DNA of 21,258 bases, taken from NCBI GenBank assembly GCA_023395395.1, contig JAEWZH010000011.1:1-21258 (forward strand). The letters are read 5' to 3'. A program made the position numbers and the translations under genes. Position 1 is the stretch's first letter, and every line of letters begins with the position of its first letter. Positions 7,223 to 15,019 of this stretch are shown in pieces. Below the pieces are notes generated by a model, which worked only from the letters and a program-made list of their open reading frames with translations, was not told where the DNA came from and searched no databases. The DNA comes from Bacteroidota bacterium. GTDB taxonomy: Bacteria; Bacteroidota; Bacteroidia; Bacteroidales; Porphyromonadaceae.

Positions 7223-8454
7223 TATGCAAAGAAAAGGTAAGCGATTGAGACTGCAGATATCATACCTATGAGGTCCGACAAAAGCGATACTCCAAGTGTA
7301 TACCGAGTCTTTTTGATTGACACACTACCATAGTAAAGAGCAAGGATATAAAATGTGGTATCACTAGCCCCCTGCACCATACATGCTAAGCGCCCGACAA
7401 AGGAATCGGCACCAAAGGTCTCCATGACATCAATCATCAACCCTCTGGCTCCACTCCCACTTAGAGGCTTCATCAACATTGTGGGCAAAGCATCGACCCA
7501 AGCGGTGTCTAGCCCTAGCAGACTGACTAGGTAGGAAATACCACTCATCAGCCAATCCATCGCTCCACTGGCTCTGAAAATCCCAACCCCTACAAGCACT
7601 GCAACTATATAGGGTATAATGGTGACGGCTGTCTTGAATCCATCTTTTGCTCCGTCTATAAAGTCTTCGTACACGTTTCGCTTTGCAAAGGCTCCACTAC
7701 CGATAAATAGAATCACCATACTTAGGAGTACAAGATGGCTTATCATCGTGGATTGTGTCGTAAGTGTTTCACGATCCACGCTACTCGCCCACCAGATAAT
7801 CCCTACTACAATGGCGAGGAAAATCAGTAAAGGGATGACAAAGGCTTTTCTAAATAGGTTGATTTTTTGCTTAAAAGACACCATCAATATCGCCGTCAAT
7901 GTACTCGCTCCTGTAGCGAGCAGAATAGGTACGAAAATATCTGCTGGAGAGGCGCTACCCAACTGTATTCGATACATAATGATGGTAATCGGGATAAGCG
8001 TGAGACCACTGGCATTGATGGCAAGGAACATAATCATGGCATCTGAGGCGGTATCCTTTTGCTTATTCTCCTCCTGTAGCTCTCGCATAGTCTGCAATCC
8101 TAGTGGAGTAGCAGCATTGTCAAGTCCCAGCAGATTGGCACTGAAGTTCATCAGCATGGTACCTGTCACTGGATGCCCTTTTGGTAAGGATGGAAAGAGC
8201 ACGTGGAAAAAGGGTGCTGTCACCCGAGCAAAACGCCCGATAAGTCCGCTCTTTTCTCCGATATTAAGAAGGCCCTGCCAGAGTGTAAGCACTCCAGCAA
8301 GGCCTAAAGATATTTCGAAACCAGTAGTGGCTGCACTGAAGAGCGCATCCACCATCGCACTAAATATGGAGCCATCACCCGTAGTCATCACCCTAATGAG
8401 GGCGACAAGGGCACCCACTAGGAAGAAGGCAATCCATATATAGTTGAGCAACAT
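7222..8454 (-). CDS. Fused SpmA-SpmB-like nucleoside-recognition (Gate) membrane protein
   Basis: A 410-residue polytopic membrane protein in which the N-terminal half (about 1-200) resembles spore maturation protein A and the C-terminal half (about 235-410) SpmB. Characteristic blocks are LGLAGVLTLWQGLLNIGEKS, NLLGLDNAATPLGLQTM, PYIVAVLVGVGIFRASGAMD and LMKPLSGSGARGLMIDVM, followed by VQGASDTTFYILALYYGS. The name is historical: Bacteroidetes do not sporulate, and the family's Gate domain suggests transport of a nucleoside or other small solute, with the true substrate unknown. It starts 3 bp after the tyrS stop and overlaps aroC by one base, so all three are co-transcribed. The fusion of the two Spm halves is common in this phylum to my knowledge. 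Confidence 0.87.
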   Translation of the reverse strand: MLLNYIWIAFFLVGALVALIRVMTTGDGSIFSAMVDALFSAATTGFEISLGLAGVLTLWQGLLNIGEKSGLIGRFARVTAPFFHVLFPSLPKGHPVTGTMLMNFSANLLGLDNAATPLGLQTMRELQEENKQKDTASDAMIMFLAINASGLTLIPITIIMYRIQLGSASPADIFVPILLATGASTLTAILMVSFKQKINLFRKAFVIPLLIFLAIVVGIIWWASSVDRETLTTQSTMISHLVLLSMVILFIGSGAFAKRNVYEDFIDGAKDGFKTAVTIIPYIVAVLVGVGIFRASGAMDWLMSGISYLVSLLGLDTAWVDALPTMLMKPLSGSGARGLMIDVMETFGADSFVGRLACMVQGASDTTFYILALYYGSVSIKKTRYTLGVSLLSDLIGMISAVSIAYLFFA

Positions 8455-8457
8455 CTA

Positions 8458-9756
8458 TTATACGAGCTTTACCAAGTAGAAATTCTTTTTACCCCTCTGA
8501 ATCAGCATATAGCAATCGTTGAGGAGATCTTTCTCTGTCGGGATGTACTGGAAGTCGGTAATCTTCTCTCCATTGAGACTCACACCACCGCTCTGAATCA
8601 ATTTGCGAAGCTCGCTGTTGCTTCCAAAGAATTGACATTCTCCTACCAGTAAGTCCATCAGTCCCAACTGCCCATCCACCTTTTCTCTTGCCACTTCTGC
8701 CATCGGCACCCCCTCAAAGACACTGAGGAATGTGCTCTCATCTAGCTTGTGAAGTGTCTCTACAGATGACCTGCCAAATAGAATTTGGGATGCCTGAACC
8801 GCTGTCTCGTAATCCTCTCTTGAGTGCACCATCACTGTGATTTCCTCCGCCAATTTAGACTGAAGCAGTCGTTTGTGTGGCTCCTCAGTATGTGCCTTTT
8901 CTAGCGCCTCTATCTCCCCACGACTTAGACTGGTGAAGATACGGATAAATTTGCCCGCATCTTCATCCGAAACATTCATCCAGAATTGGTAGAACTTATA
9001 TGGAGAGGTATATCGAGGGTCAAGCCATACGTTCCCGCTCTCGGTCTTGCCAAACTTCGTTCCATCTGCCTTGGTAATCAATGGACAAGTGATGGCAAAT
9101 GCCTGACCATCTATCTTACGACGGATAAGTTCGCAACCGGTAGTAATATTACCCCATTGATCCGATCCTCCTAGCTGTACTCGGCACCCCTCGTGCTCGA
9201 AAAGGTATAGATAGTCATAGCCTTGGAGGAGTTGGTAGGAGAACTCTGTGAAGGAGAGACCGCTACCTCCTTCTCCCGCAATACGCTTCTTTACCGAATC
9301 CTTCGCCATCATGTAATTGACGGTGATGTGCTTCCCAACGTCACGGATAAAATTTAGGAAAGAGTAATCCTTCATCCAATCATAGTTATTGACTAGTATC
9401 GCAGCATTAGGTGCATCGCTCTCAAAGTCGAGGAACTTACCCAGTTGCTTCTTAATCGCTTCTTGATTGTGTCTCAGCGTCTTTTCATCCAACAAGTTGC
9501 GCTCAGCAGACTTCATCGAAGGATCACCAATCATCCCTGTCGCCCCTCCAATTACTGCGATTGGACGATGCCCCGCCTGCTGAAAATGCCTCAGCATCAT
9601 TACGCCTACTAGGTGTCCAATATGCAAAGAATCAGCAGTAGGATCGATTCCGAGATAACCAGAAGTTTGCCCCTTCATAAGTTCTTCTTCGGTCCCTGGC
9701 ATGATAGAGTGAATCATGCCCCTCCACTCCAATTCTTTTACAAAATTTGTGTTCAT
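8458..9756 (-). CDS. tyrS: Tyrosyl-tRNA synthetase
   Basis: A 432-residue class I aminoacyl-tRNA synthetase that charges tRNA-Tyr. The HIGH signature is at 45-48 (SLHIGHL), preceded by GYLGIDPTADSL. The tyrosine pocket region shows FSYQLLQGYDY and QLGGSDQWGN, and the KMSKS-type loop is KFGKT (234-238). The C-terminal ~65 residues form the S4-like RNA-binding domain (LRKLIQSGGVSLNG). All hallmarks are intact and length is typical. The ATG is at 9754-9756. It is the first gene of the tyrS-spmAB-aroC operon, with a -7 box at 9794-9801. No T-box leader is visible, as expected outside Firmicutes. Confidence 0.96.
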   Translation of the reverse strand: MNTNFVKELEWRGMIHSIMPGTEEELMKGQTSGYLGIDPTADSLHIGHLVGVMMLRHFQQAGHRPIAVIGGATGMIGDPSMKSAERNLLDEKTLRHNQEAIKKQLGKFLDFESDAPNAAILVNNYDWMKDYSFLNFIRDVGKHITVNYMMAKDSVKKRIAGEGGSGLSFTEFSYQLLQGYDYLYLFEHEGCRVQLGGSDQWGNITTGCELIRRKIDGQAFAITCPLITKADGTKFGKTESGNVWLDPRYTSPYKFYQFWMNVSDEDAGKFIRIFTSLSRGEIEALEKAHTEEPHKRLLQSKLAEEITVMVHSREDYETAVQASQILFGRSSVETLHKLDESTFLSVFEGVPMAEVAREKVDGQLGLMDLLVGECQFFGSNSELRKLIQSGGVSLNGEKITDFQYIPTEKDLLNDCYMLIQRGKKNFYLVKLV

Positions 9757-9793
9757 ATCTCGTCGTATACCTATTATAATTTCTAAACAGTGA

Positions 9794-9801
9794 CAAAGTT
9801 A
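9794..9801 (-). promoter_or_regulatory. -7 box of the tyrS operon promoter
   Basis: Read on the minus strand the sequence is TAACTTTG, an exact TAnnTTTG match 37 bp upstream of the tyrS ATG. No convincing -33 TTTG is seen at the usual distance. Confidence 0.5.
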
Positions 9802-9814
9802 CCAATTTTACCCT

Positions 9815-9848
9815 ATTGTACGTGACTTAGAGAAAAATAGTATCTTTG
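9815..9848 (+). promoter_or_regulatory. Promoter of the pyruvoyl-dependent arginine decarboxylase gene
   Basis: ATTG (9815-9818) is a near -33 element and TATCTTTG (9841-9848) an exact -7 box; the spacer is 22 bases, slightly longer than the usual 19-21. It lies 42 bp upstream of the ATG and back to back with the tyrS promoter. Confidence 0.65.
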
Positions 9849-9890
9849 TGATGTATTTGAATAATAACCCTATAGATAACAATAAGAAAG

Positions 9891-10436
9891 ATGAGTAAGA
9901 TTGTATCCAACCTGACCCCCAATGTATTCTTCGTCACAAAGGGTAGTGGAGAATCGGATCTCGAGCTACACGCTGGTTCGTACCACATGGCGCTCTACGA
10001 TGCGGGCATCAACGACTATAATATCATGGTTTACTCCTCCATCCTCCCTAAGACTGCTCGTCTGGTAACGATGGATGAAATTGATCTTCCTCCTTTTGGG
10101 TCGGAGATGAAGACCATCATGTCGGTGTCACACGGAACCCAGGATGAGTTTGTATCAGCAGGTATAGTATACGCTTGGATGTATGCCGATGAAAACTTTG
10201 ACGAAAAGATTGGCGGACTCGTATGTGAGGTAAATGGTCGCTATCGCATCGAGGAGCTCGAGGCTAGGCTATCAAGAGTAATCCTAGATCTTCACGACAA
10301 GACCTATAGCCAATACTACCTCGGCGAGCTCAACTTTGTCACAGAAGGCATCACTATAGAGAAGCGCTATGGCACAGCCCTCGTCAGTCTTTGCTTTATG
10401 GATTTTGTTCAAGCTGAAAGTGCTATCGGTGAATAA
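9891..10436 (+). CDS. Pyruvoyl-dependent arginine decarboxylase (PvlArgDC family)
   Basis: A 181-residue proenzyme of the family that decarboxylates arginine to agmatine with a covalently bound pyruvoyl group instead of PLP. Signatures are TPNVFFVTKGSGESDLELHA (9-28) near the N-terminus and MVYSSILPKTARLV (46-59). By homology to the archaeal enzyme, self-cleavage should fall between S49 and S50, turning S50 into the pyruvoyl group of the alpha chain. Later blocks include MSVSHG and the C-terminal EKRYGTALVSLCFMDF. Family members serve polyamine synthesis in archaea and acid resistance in Chlamydia (AaxB). No arginine/agmatine antiporter lies next to it here, which fits a biosynthetic role; this is inference. 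The ATG follows AAGAAAG. It is flanked by its own promoter and terminator, so it is monocistronic. Confidence 0.9.
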   Translation: MSKIVSNLTPNVFFVTKGSGESDLELHAGSYHMALYDAGINDYNIMVYSSILPKTARLVTMDEIDLPPFGSEMKTIMSVSHGTQDEFVSAGIVYAWMYADENFDEKIGGLVCEVNGRYRIEELEARLSRVILDLHDKTYSQYYLGELNFVTEGITIEKRYGTALVSLCFMDFVQAESAIGE

Positions 10437-10456
10437 TCAATCGATAATTATACTCC

Positions 10457-10493
10457 AAGAGGCTTTACCCACAGAGGTAAAGCCTCTTTTTTT
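10457..10493 (+). terminator. Rho-independent terminator of the arginine decarboxylase gene
   Basis: A perfect 13-bp stem, AAGAGGCTTTACC (10457-10469) with GGTAAAGCCTCTT (10476-10488), has a 6-base loop and runs into a T tract to 10493. It begins 20 bp after the stop codon. Confidence 0.93.
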
Positions 10494-10526
10494 ATCCTAA
10501 AGAAATCATATCTCGCAAATTATCTC

Positions 10527-10534
10527 TACCTTTG
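10527..10534 (+). promoter_or_regulatory. -7 box upstream of the M13 peptidase gene
   Basis: TACCTTTG matches TAnnTTTG exactly and lies 36 bp upstream of the ATG, just after the preceding terminator. No clear -33 TTTG is seen. Confidence 0.5.
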
Positions 10535-10570
10535 CCAATCGAATAAATACCTCACATTAAATAACTTGAT

Positions 10571-12619
10571 ATGAAGAAAGAGATTTTTATGACTTTAGCT
10601 CTTGCATCTATGGCACTCGGCATGGGTAGCTGCAAAGAGGATGCAAACAAGGAGGCACAGACAGCCGAGGCAATACCAGCTATCGACCTCACTGCTATGG
10701 ACACTACCGTAATGCCTCAAAAAGACTTCTACATGTACGTCAATGGCAACTGGATTGCCAATAATCCTCTTCCCGCTGGCTATGCTCGCTATGGCAGTTT
10801 CGATGTACTTCGCAAAAATGCACTCGATGCTACCAAGAGCATCTTAGAAGAGATGAAAGAGGGCATCACTGCGGGTAGTGATGAGGAGAAAGCATACAAG
10901 CTCTATGAGATGAGTTTGGATACCGTAAAGCTCGATAATGATGGTGCTCAGCCTATCCTTGCCTCCCTAAGCGAAGTAGATGCTATCACAACCAAGGAGG
11001 AACTCGTAGATTATATGGCTAAGAGTGGCAATTACGGCGAGTCTTTCTTCTTTGGCGTATTTGTCATGGCAGACGAGAAAGATAGCAAAAATAATCTTCT
11101 CCAACTCTTCCAGCCAAGTCTCATCATGGGCGTACCTGATTACTATGCTGACAATGCCGACATGGCGAAACAACAGGCTGACTACAAGACCTACATCACC
11201 AAGCTCTTCACACTCACCGGCACTCCAGAGTCAGATGCCCAAGCTCTTGCTACTGAAGTATACAACACGGAGAAGAGCCTCTCCAAGATTGTTTACACAA
11301 TGCTAGAGCTTCGCGATAGCCAACGTAACTATAATAAGATGGGCATGGAGGAGTTTTACAAGACCTTCAAGTTCCCTTACCAGCGCTATTTCGAGGGTCG
11401 CAATGGTCTATCAAGCGCAAAGGAACTCAACGTAGCACAAAAGGATTACTTCCACCGCTTTGACAAATGGTTTGAGACCACATCTCTAGATGCGCTCAAA
11501 GCTCTAATCAAAGCCCAGATACTTGACAATGGTGCAAACTATCTCAGCAAGGACTTCCGTGATGCTTCATTTGCATTCCATAGCACCTCTATGACTGGTG
11601 TAACCGAGCAGAAGCCTCTATGGCAGACTGCAGTGGCACGTGTCAATAGTAGCTTCGGCGATGTAGTTGCACAACGCTATGTGACTAAGTACTTCCCAGC
11701 AGAGGCAAAGGAGCGTATGACCACCCTTGTGGACAACCTCATCGCTGCTCTCGGCAACCGTATTGACAACCTCGCTTGGATGAGTGACGAGACCAAAAAG
11801 AAAGCACACGAAAAGCTCAGCACCTTTATCGTAAAGGTAGGATATCCGGACAAGTGGTGGACTTATGAAAAGGCTGAGCTTATCGAGAGTTCACTATATG
11901 AGTATATGCGCGCCATTGCACTATTTGAAGTCAATCGCAATCTCGAGGATCTCGGTAAGCCAGTAGACTTCGATCGTTGGTTGATGAATGCTCACGAGGT
12001 CAATGCTTATTACAATCCAACCACCAACGAGATTTGCTTCCCCGCCGGTATCCTCCAGTCTCCATTCTTCAATCTCAATGCTGACGATGCTGTAAACTAC
12101 GGTGGTATCGGTGTGGTGATTGGTCATGAGATGACCCACGGATTTGACGATCAGGGTAGCCACTACGATGCTTACGGCAATATGGTAAACTGGTGGACCG
12201 AGGAGGATGCGAAAATCTTCAGTTCTACTACCAAGCTACTCGCAGACCAATTTGATAAAGTGATGATCCGTCCTGACCTCAAGGCAGACGGTCAGCTCAC
12301 ACTTGGAGAAAACATTGCAGACCAAGGTGGTCTTCTTGTCGCTTACGATGCTTTAATGAAGGCAACCGAGGGTAAGGAGTACCCAATCATCGACAATTTC
12401 ACCATGGCACAGCGTTTCTTCATCGGCTACGCACGTCTATGGGGCCAGAATATCACCCCAGAGGAAGAGGTTCGCCTTACTAAGATAGATGTTCACAGCT
12501 TGGGCAAACTCAGAGTAAATCAAGCTCTTCGTAATATCCCTGCTTTCTACGAAGCATTCAATGTAAAAGAGGGTGATACTATGTGGCTAGCTCCTGAGGA
12601 GCGTGTCATCGTCTGGTAA
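10571..12619 (+). CDS. pepO: M13-family zinc metallopeptidase, lipoprotein (PepO/neprilysin-like)
   Basis: A 682-residue zinc endopeptidase of the neprilysin/endothelin-converting-enzyme family. The signal peptide ends in a lipobox (MALGMGSC, C21), so it is exported and lipid-anchored. An N-terminal M13 domain (about 45-430) starts with PQKDFYMYVNGNW. The catalytic domain has the NAY-type substrate motif VNAYYNP, the zinc motif HEMTH (H519, E520, H523), and the third zinc ligand E580 in LGENIADQGGL with D584. The usual C-terminal YGxxPxxxxRVxG block is represented by a shorter tail, ending MWLAPEERVIVW. In bacteria these enzymes trim oligopeptides, and in oral Porphyromonas PepO acts on host peptides. 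It is monocistronic, with a -7 box upstream and a terminator 24 bp after the stop. Confidence 0.94.
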   Translation: MKKEIFMTLALASMALGMGSCKEDANKEAQTAEAIPAIDLTAMDTTVMPQKDFYMYVNGNWIANNPLPAGYARYGSFDVLRKNALDATKSILEEMKEGITAGSDEEKAYKLYEMSLDTVKLDNDGAQPILASLSEVDAITTKEELVDYMAKSGNYGESFFFGVFVMADEKDSKNNLLQLFQPSLIMGVPDYYADNADMAKQQADYKTYITKLFTLTGTPESDAQALATEVYNTEKSLSKIVYTMLELRDSQRNYNKMGMEEFYKTFKFPYQRYFEGRNGLSSAKELNVAQKDYFHRFDKWFETTSLDALKALIKAQILDNGANYLSKDFRDASFAFHSTSMTGVTEQKPLWQTAVARVNSSFGDVVAQRYVTKYFPAEAKERMTTLVDNLIAALGNRIDNLAWMSDETKKKAHEKLSTFIVKVGYPDKWWTYEKAELIESSLYEYMRAIALFEVNRNLEDLGKPVDFDRWLMNAHEVNAYYNPTTNEICFPAGILQSPFFNLNADDAVNYGGIGVVIGHEMTHGFDDQGSHYDAYGNMVNWWTEEDAKIFSSTTKLLADQFDKVMIRPDLKADGQLTLGENIADQGGLLVAYDALMKATEGKEYPIIDNFTMAQRFFIGYARLWGQNITPEEEVRLTKIDVHSLGKLRVNQALRNIPAFYEAFNVKEGDTMWLAPEERVIVW

Positions 12620-12642
12620 TCAGTACTACCATCCATTTTTAC

Positions 12643-12678
12643 AAGGAGGTCTATGTCCTATCCGACACAGACCTCCTT
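12643..12678 (+). terminator. Rho-independent terminator of the M13 peptidase gene
   Basis: The stem AAGGAGGTCTATGTC (12643-12657) pairs with GACACAGACCTCCTT (12664-12678) with one mismatch and a 6-base loop. A T-rich stretch follows (TTTTT at 12690-12694). It starts 24 bp after the stop codon. Confidence 0.8.
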
Positions 12679-12729
12679 TGTGTATATATTTTTGGGGAAT
12701 AGAAGGGTGGAAATGTCAGCTAAAATAGT

Positions 12730-12737
12730 TATCTTTG
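12730..12737 (+). promoter_or_regulatory. -7 box of tRNA-Val
   Basis: TATCTTTG is an exact TAnnTTTG match and lies 18 bp before the first base of the tRNA. No -33 element is evident. Confidence 0.55.
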
Positions 12738-12755
12738 CAACATCGAAACATACAT

Positions 12756-12830
12756 GAATCTTTAGCTCAGTTGGTTTAGAGCACTACCTTGACAGGGTAG
12801 GGGTCGGCAGTTCGAGTCTGCCAAGGTTCA
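12756..12830 (+). tRNA. tRNA-Val (anticodon GAC), probable integration target of the ICE
   Basis: A complete 75-base cloverleaf. The acceptor stem GAATCTT pairs with AAGGTTC (one G-T wobble) with discriminator A at 12830. The D stem is GCTC/GAGC. The anticodon stem CTACC/GGTAG holds the loop TTGACAG with anticodon GAC, reading GUC and GUU. The T stem is GGCAG/CTGCC with loop TTCGAGT. The CCA end is not encoded. The integrase gene of the mobile element begins 301 bp downstream in the same direction. This suggests the element recombined into the 3' end of this tRNA and left it intact; the matching att copy would lie outside the window. Confidence 0.95.
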
Positions 12831-12864
12831 CTCAAGGAGTATTTTACTACTTATAGCAAAGTCT

Positions 12865-12907
12865 AATAAGCATTGTAAGTCAAACACTTACGGTGCTTAT
12901 TTTTTTT
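12865..12907 (+). terminator. Rho-independent terminator after tRNA-Val
   Basis: AATAAGCA (12865-12872) pairs with TGCTTATT (12894-12901), and inside it GTAAGT (12875-12880) pairs with ACTTAC (12886-12891), with small internal loops. It runs into a T tract to 12907. It may belong to the tRNA or to the end of the inserted element. Confidence 0.75.
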
Positions 12908-12921
12908 GCCGTTTTCACTGA

Positions 12922-13070
12922 ATGTTACAAAGCGATACCAAAAGCGCACGTTTTCAACGTAACAAAGGTATCATACAACGTAACATATTAACCTTTGCTT
13001 ACAAATCGAAAACGTCAATGGCTACAAAATGGCTACGAACTAAAGTTAATTCCAGAAATGTAGCCAAAAT
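12922..13070. repeat. Clustered short direct and inverted repeats, putative integrase/excisionase arm sites
   Basis: Between the tRNA terminator and the integrase gene, CAACGTAACA occurs at 12955-12964 and 12976-12985, 21 bp apart. ATGGCTAC occurs at 13018-13025 and 13029-13036, with an inverted copy of its last seven bases (GTAGCCA) at 13060-13066. ACGTTTTCAACGT (12948-12960) is itself an inverted repeat. Such clusters next to a tRNA-integrated tyrosine recombinase gene are typical of arm-type binding sites. An open frame across 12922-13116 looks non-coding. With the terminator, this accounts for the 301-bp gap between tRNA and integrase. Confidence 0.6.
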
Positions 13071-13131
13071 ATATTCCTCTTTGCTCTTTATCGTACTTTC
13101 TCAATTTTCACCATAAGGAAACTGTTTATTT

Positions 13132-14361
13132 ATGATTTTAGTAATGAAGAGCAAACTCAACCTGACCGTGAGCTACTACAGTAGAGGCAATAAGAAGTCA
13201 GAAACCTCAACCCCTGTAATGCTTCGTGTGTCCTTGAATGGAGAACGAAGTAGCTTTGGGAACACCGGCATATCGGTTAAGCCTGTTTACCTTGAAAAAA
13301 ACAGGGTAGTACCCCTGCACCCTAAAGCTGAAGAGCTGAATAGACAACTCATGGAGTTGGAAACACGTATTCACTTTCTAGCTGAACACCTTTTCAATAA
13401 AGGTCAACTATCTCTCTCAAACATTAAGGAAGAGCTTAACGGGAAAAAACAGAGTCAACAATATGTGTCTGCCGTTATTGAAGAGCTACTCAATGAGAAA
13501 GAGCAGGAGTTTCAGGCAGGAAAGATTGTCGCAGGTTCGGTAAAACGTCACCATAACTTTGCACGTGTCTTTATGAGCTTCATAGCTTACAAGTATCAAC
13601 GCAACGACTTACGTATGCAAGAAATCACAAAAGAGACAATAAGAGACTACGAAACATATTTACATTGTGAGCTTGGATATAGCCATAATACCCTTATTAA
13701 GTATATGCGTTTTCTTTGTAAAGCCACTCGAAGGGGTATGGAACTTAATACTATTGACAAAGACCCTTTCAAAGGAATTAGTTATCAAGACAAAGAAACT
13801 GACAGAGGATTTCTTGATGAAAAGGAAGTTGCTCTATTAATAAAGACCACAATCAACGATAAGCACCTAAGCTTCATTCGAGACACCTTTATCTTTGCCT
13901 GCTTTACAGGTCTTTCATATAGTGATGTTTCTAGCCTCACTAAAAGTAACCTCAGTTACTACAATGATGAACAATGGATTTTAATTAGGAGACAAAAGAC
14001 CAAAGTGCTTTCTAAGATACCCCTTTTACCTCAAGCTCTGGAGATACTCGAAAAGTATAAGAAGTTAGAAACGAACGATGGTCGTTTGCTCCCCCTACCC
14101 TGCAACCAAGTTATTAACAGACAGTTAAAACTCATCCAATCCATTTGTGGTATAGAGAAGAAACTTACTTTTCACATGGCACGACACACTTTTGCAACTT
14201 TAGCACTCTGTAAGGGAGTGAGCGTAGAAACTGTTGGTGAAGTTCTAGGACATAAATGGCTAAAGACGACACAAATATATGCGAAGGTACTTCCCTCAAA
14301 AGTAGCTTCAGAAATGAGTCAAATGGCAAATCGATTACAAGAAGAAAGGAGTTTCTTATGA
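13132..14361 (+). CDS. Tyrosine recombinase (integrase) of the ICE, Bacteroidetes type
   Basis: A 409-residue site-specific recombinase that should integrate and excise the element. The N-terminal arm-binding domain covers about 5-105, a SAM-like core-binding domain about 107-205, and the catalytic domain about 225-400. Catalytic residues seen are K289, H348 and R351 (HMARHTFATL), H374 (VLGHKWLKTT) and the nucleophile Y383 (QIYAKV). The first catalytic arginine, normally in TGLR, is replaced by serine (TGLSYSDV, S262), as is known for the CTnDOT integrase group. The ATG at 13132 was kept; an ATG four codons later is equally possible and both lack a strong ribosome-binding site. The stop codon overlaps the next gene as ATGA. 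Confidence 0.94.
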   Translation: MILVMKSKLNLTVSYYSRGNKKSETSTPVMLRVSLNGERSSFGNTGISVKPVYLEKNRVVPLHPKAEELNRQLMELETRIHFLAEHLFNKGQLSLSNIKEELNGKKQSQQYVSAVIEELLNEKEQEFQAGKIVAGSVKRHHNFARVFMSFIAYKYQRNDLRMQEITKETIRDYETYLHCELGYSHNTLIKYMRFLCKATRRGMELNTIDKDPFKGISYQDKETDRGFLDEKEVALLIKTTINDKHLSFIRDTFIFACFTGLSYSDVSSLTKSNLSYYNDEQWILIRRQKTKVLSKIPLLPQALEILEKYKKLETNDGRLLPLPCNQVINRQLKLIQSICGIEKKLTFHMARHTFATLALCKGVSVETVGEVLGHKWLKTTQIYAKVLPSKVASEMSQMANRLQEERSFL

Positions 14362-14669
14362 ACTTACTAATAAATAACCACGAAATAATAGATGAGTTCA
14401 ATTCATATCTAGAGGCAAGACCTCAAACATCAGAATTAATGCTTACCGATGATGACATGCAAGTAATTTTCAAGTGCTCTAGAATGACACTATATAGAGC
14501 TAGGAGAGCTGGGAAACTAGTGTCAGAGAATGACACTAGCGGGCGTATTGTTTACCCATATAGTACTGTACTTATTGCCGTTAAGACAAATAAATTCAAA
14601 GTAAGAGGTCTAAGCAAGCTATCAGCAATCGAGAGACTAGAAACCTTTAAGACCGTGGTAGAATTATGA
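14358..14669 (+). CDS. Small helix-turn-helix protein, possible excisionase/recombination directionality factor
   Basis: A 103-residue protein with a winged-helix/MerR-like HTH at about 28-72: LTDDDMQVIFKCSRMTLYRARRAG carries the two helices in register, followed by GRIVYPYS as the wing. The N-terminal 27 residues and C-terminal 30 residues are helical and charged. Bacteroidetes mobile elements often carry such a protein directly after the integrase, acting as excisionase or regulator. I chose the ATG at 14358-14360 because it overlaps the integrase stop by four bases (ATGA), as does this gene's own stop with the next start. Longer in-frame starts lie inside the integrase. The exact role is inferred from position and fold. 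Confidence 0.8.
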   Translation: MNLLINNHEIIDEFNSYLEARPQTSELMLTDDDMQVIFKCSRMTLYRARRAGKLVSENDTSGRIVYPYSTVLIAVKTNKFKVRGLSKLSAIERLETFKTVVEL

Positions 14670-15013
14670 ATGCTCTGAAACAAAAAATATATATCAGTGG
14701 GCCAATAAGTGGTCTTCCAGAACCTAAAGTAAGTTTTTCTTTTAGAGAAACTGAAAGAGTCCTACGGGAGCTCTTTCCTTCCTCAGAGCTTGTCAACCCA
14801 TTAAACAATGGACTGCCGTTCGATGCTCCTTGGGAAGAGCATATAGAAGCAGACCTACGCATTATGGAAGAGTGCAATGCGGTCTATTTTATGGACGGCT
14901 GGGAGAATTCTCTAGGATGTCAAGTTGAACACGCTAGAGCGGTTGAATTGCTTATTGATAGATACTACCAATCGCCAATCAAACCGAAATCACACGAAAA
15001 AACGATACAATAG
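14666..15013 (+). CDS. DUF4406 protein, nucleoside 2-deoxyribosyltransferase-like fold
   Basis: A 115-residue soluble protein. The N-terminal KIYISGPISGLPE is the DUF4406 signature, and the later DLRIMEECNAVYFMDGWENS and LGCQVEHARAVEL repeat the layout of the nucleoside 2-deoxyribosyltransferase superfamily. In that layout a glutamate in an SxGxxxExxxA-type motif is the nucleophile, here probably the E of QVEHARA. DUF4406 genes are common in phages and mobile elements and no activity is firmly assigned to my knowledge, so nucleotide salvage, base modification or signal cleavage are all possible. The start overlaps the preceding HTH gene (ATGA), and the primase-helicase gene starts 6 bp after its stop. 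It is therefore co-expressed with the recombination and replication genes. Confidence 0.8.
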   Translation: MNALKQKIYISGPISGLPEPKVSFSFRETERVLRELFPSSELVNPLNNGLPFDAPWEEHIEADLRIMEECNAVYFMDGWENSLGCQVEHARAVELLIDRYYQSPIKPKSHEKTIQ

Positions 15014-15019
15014 CATACT

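Noticed and set aside
7619..8443. A 274-codon open frame antisense to the spmAB-like gene
   Set aside because: It lies wholly inside a well-supported membrane-protein gene and its product is low-complexity in S/K/I/R without a domain; it is a shadow of the real frame.
12922..13116. A 64-codon open frame between tRNA-Val and the integrase
   Set aside because: It runs across the short direct and inverted repeats, has no ribosome-binding site and no recognisable sequence; the region looks like an attachment site.
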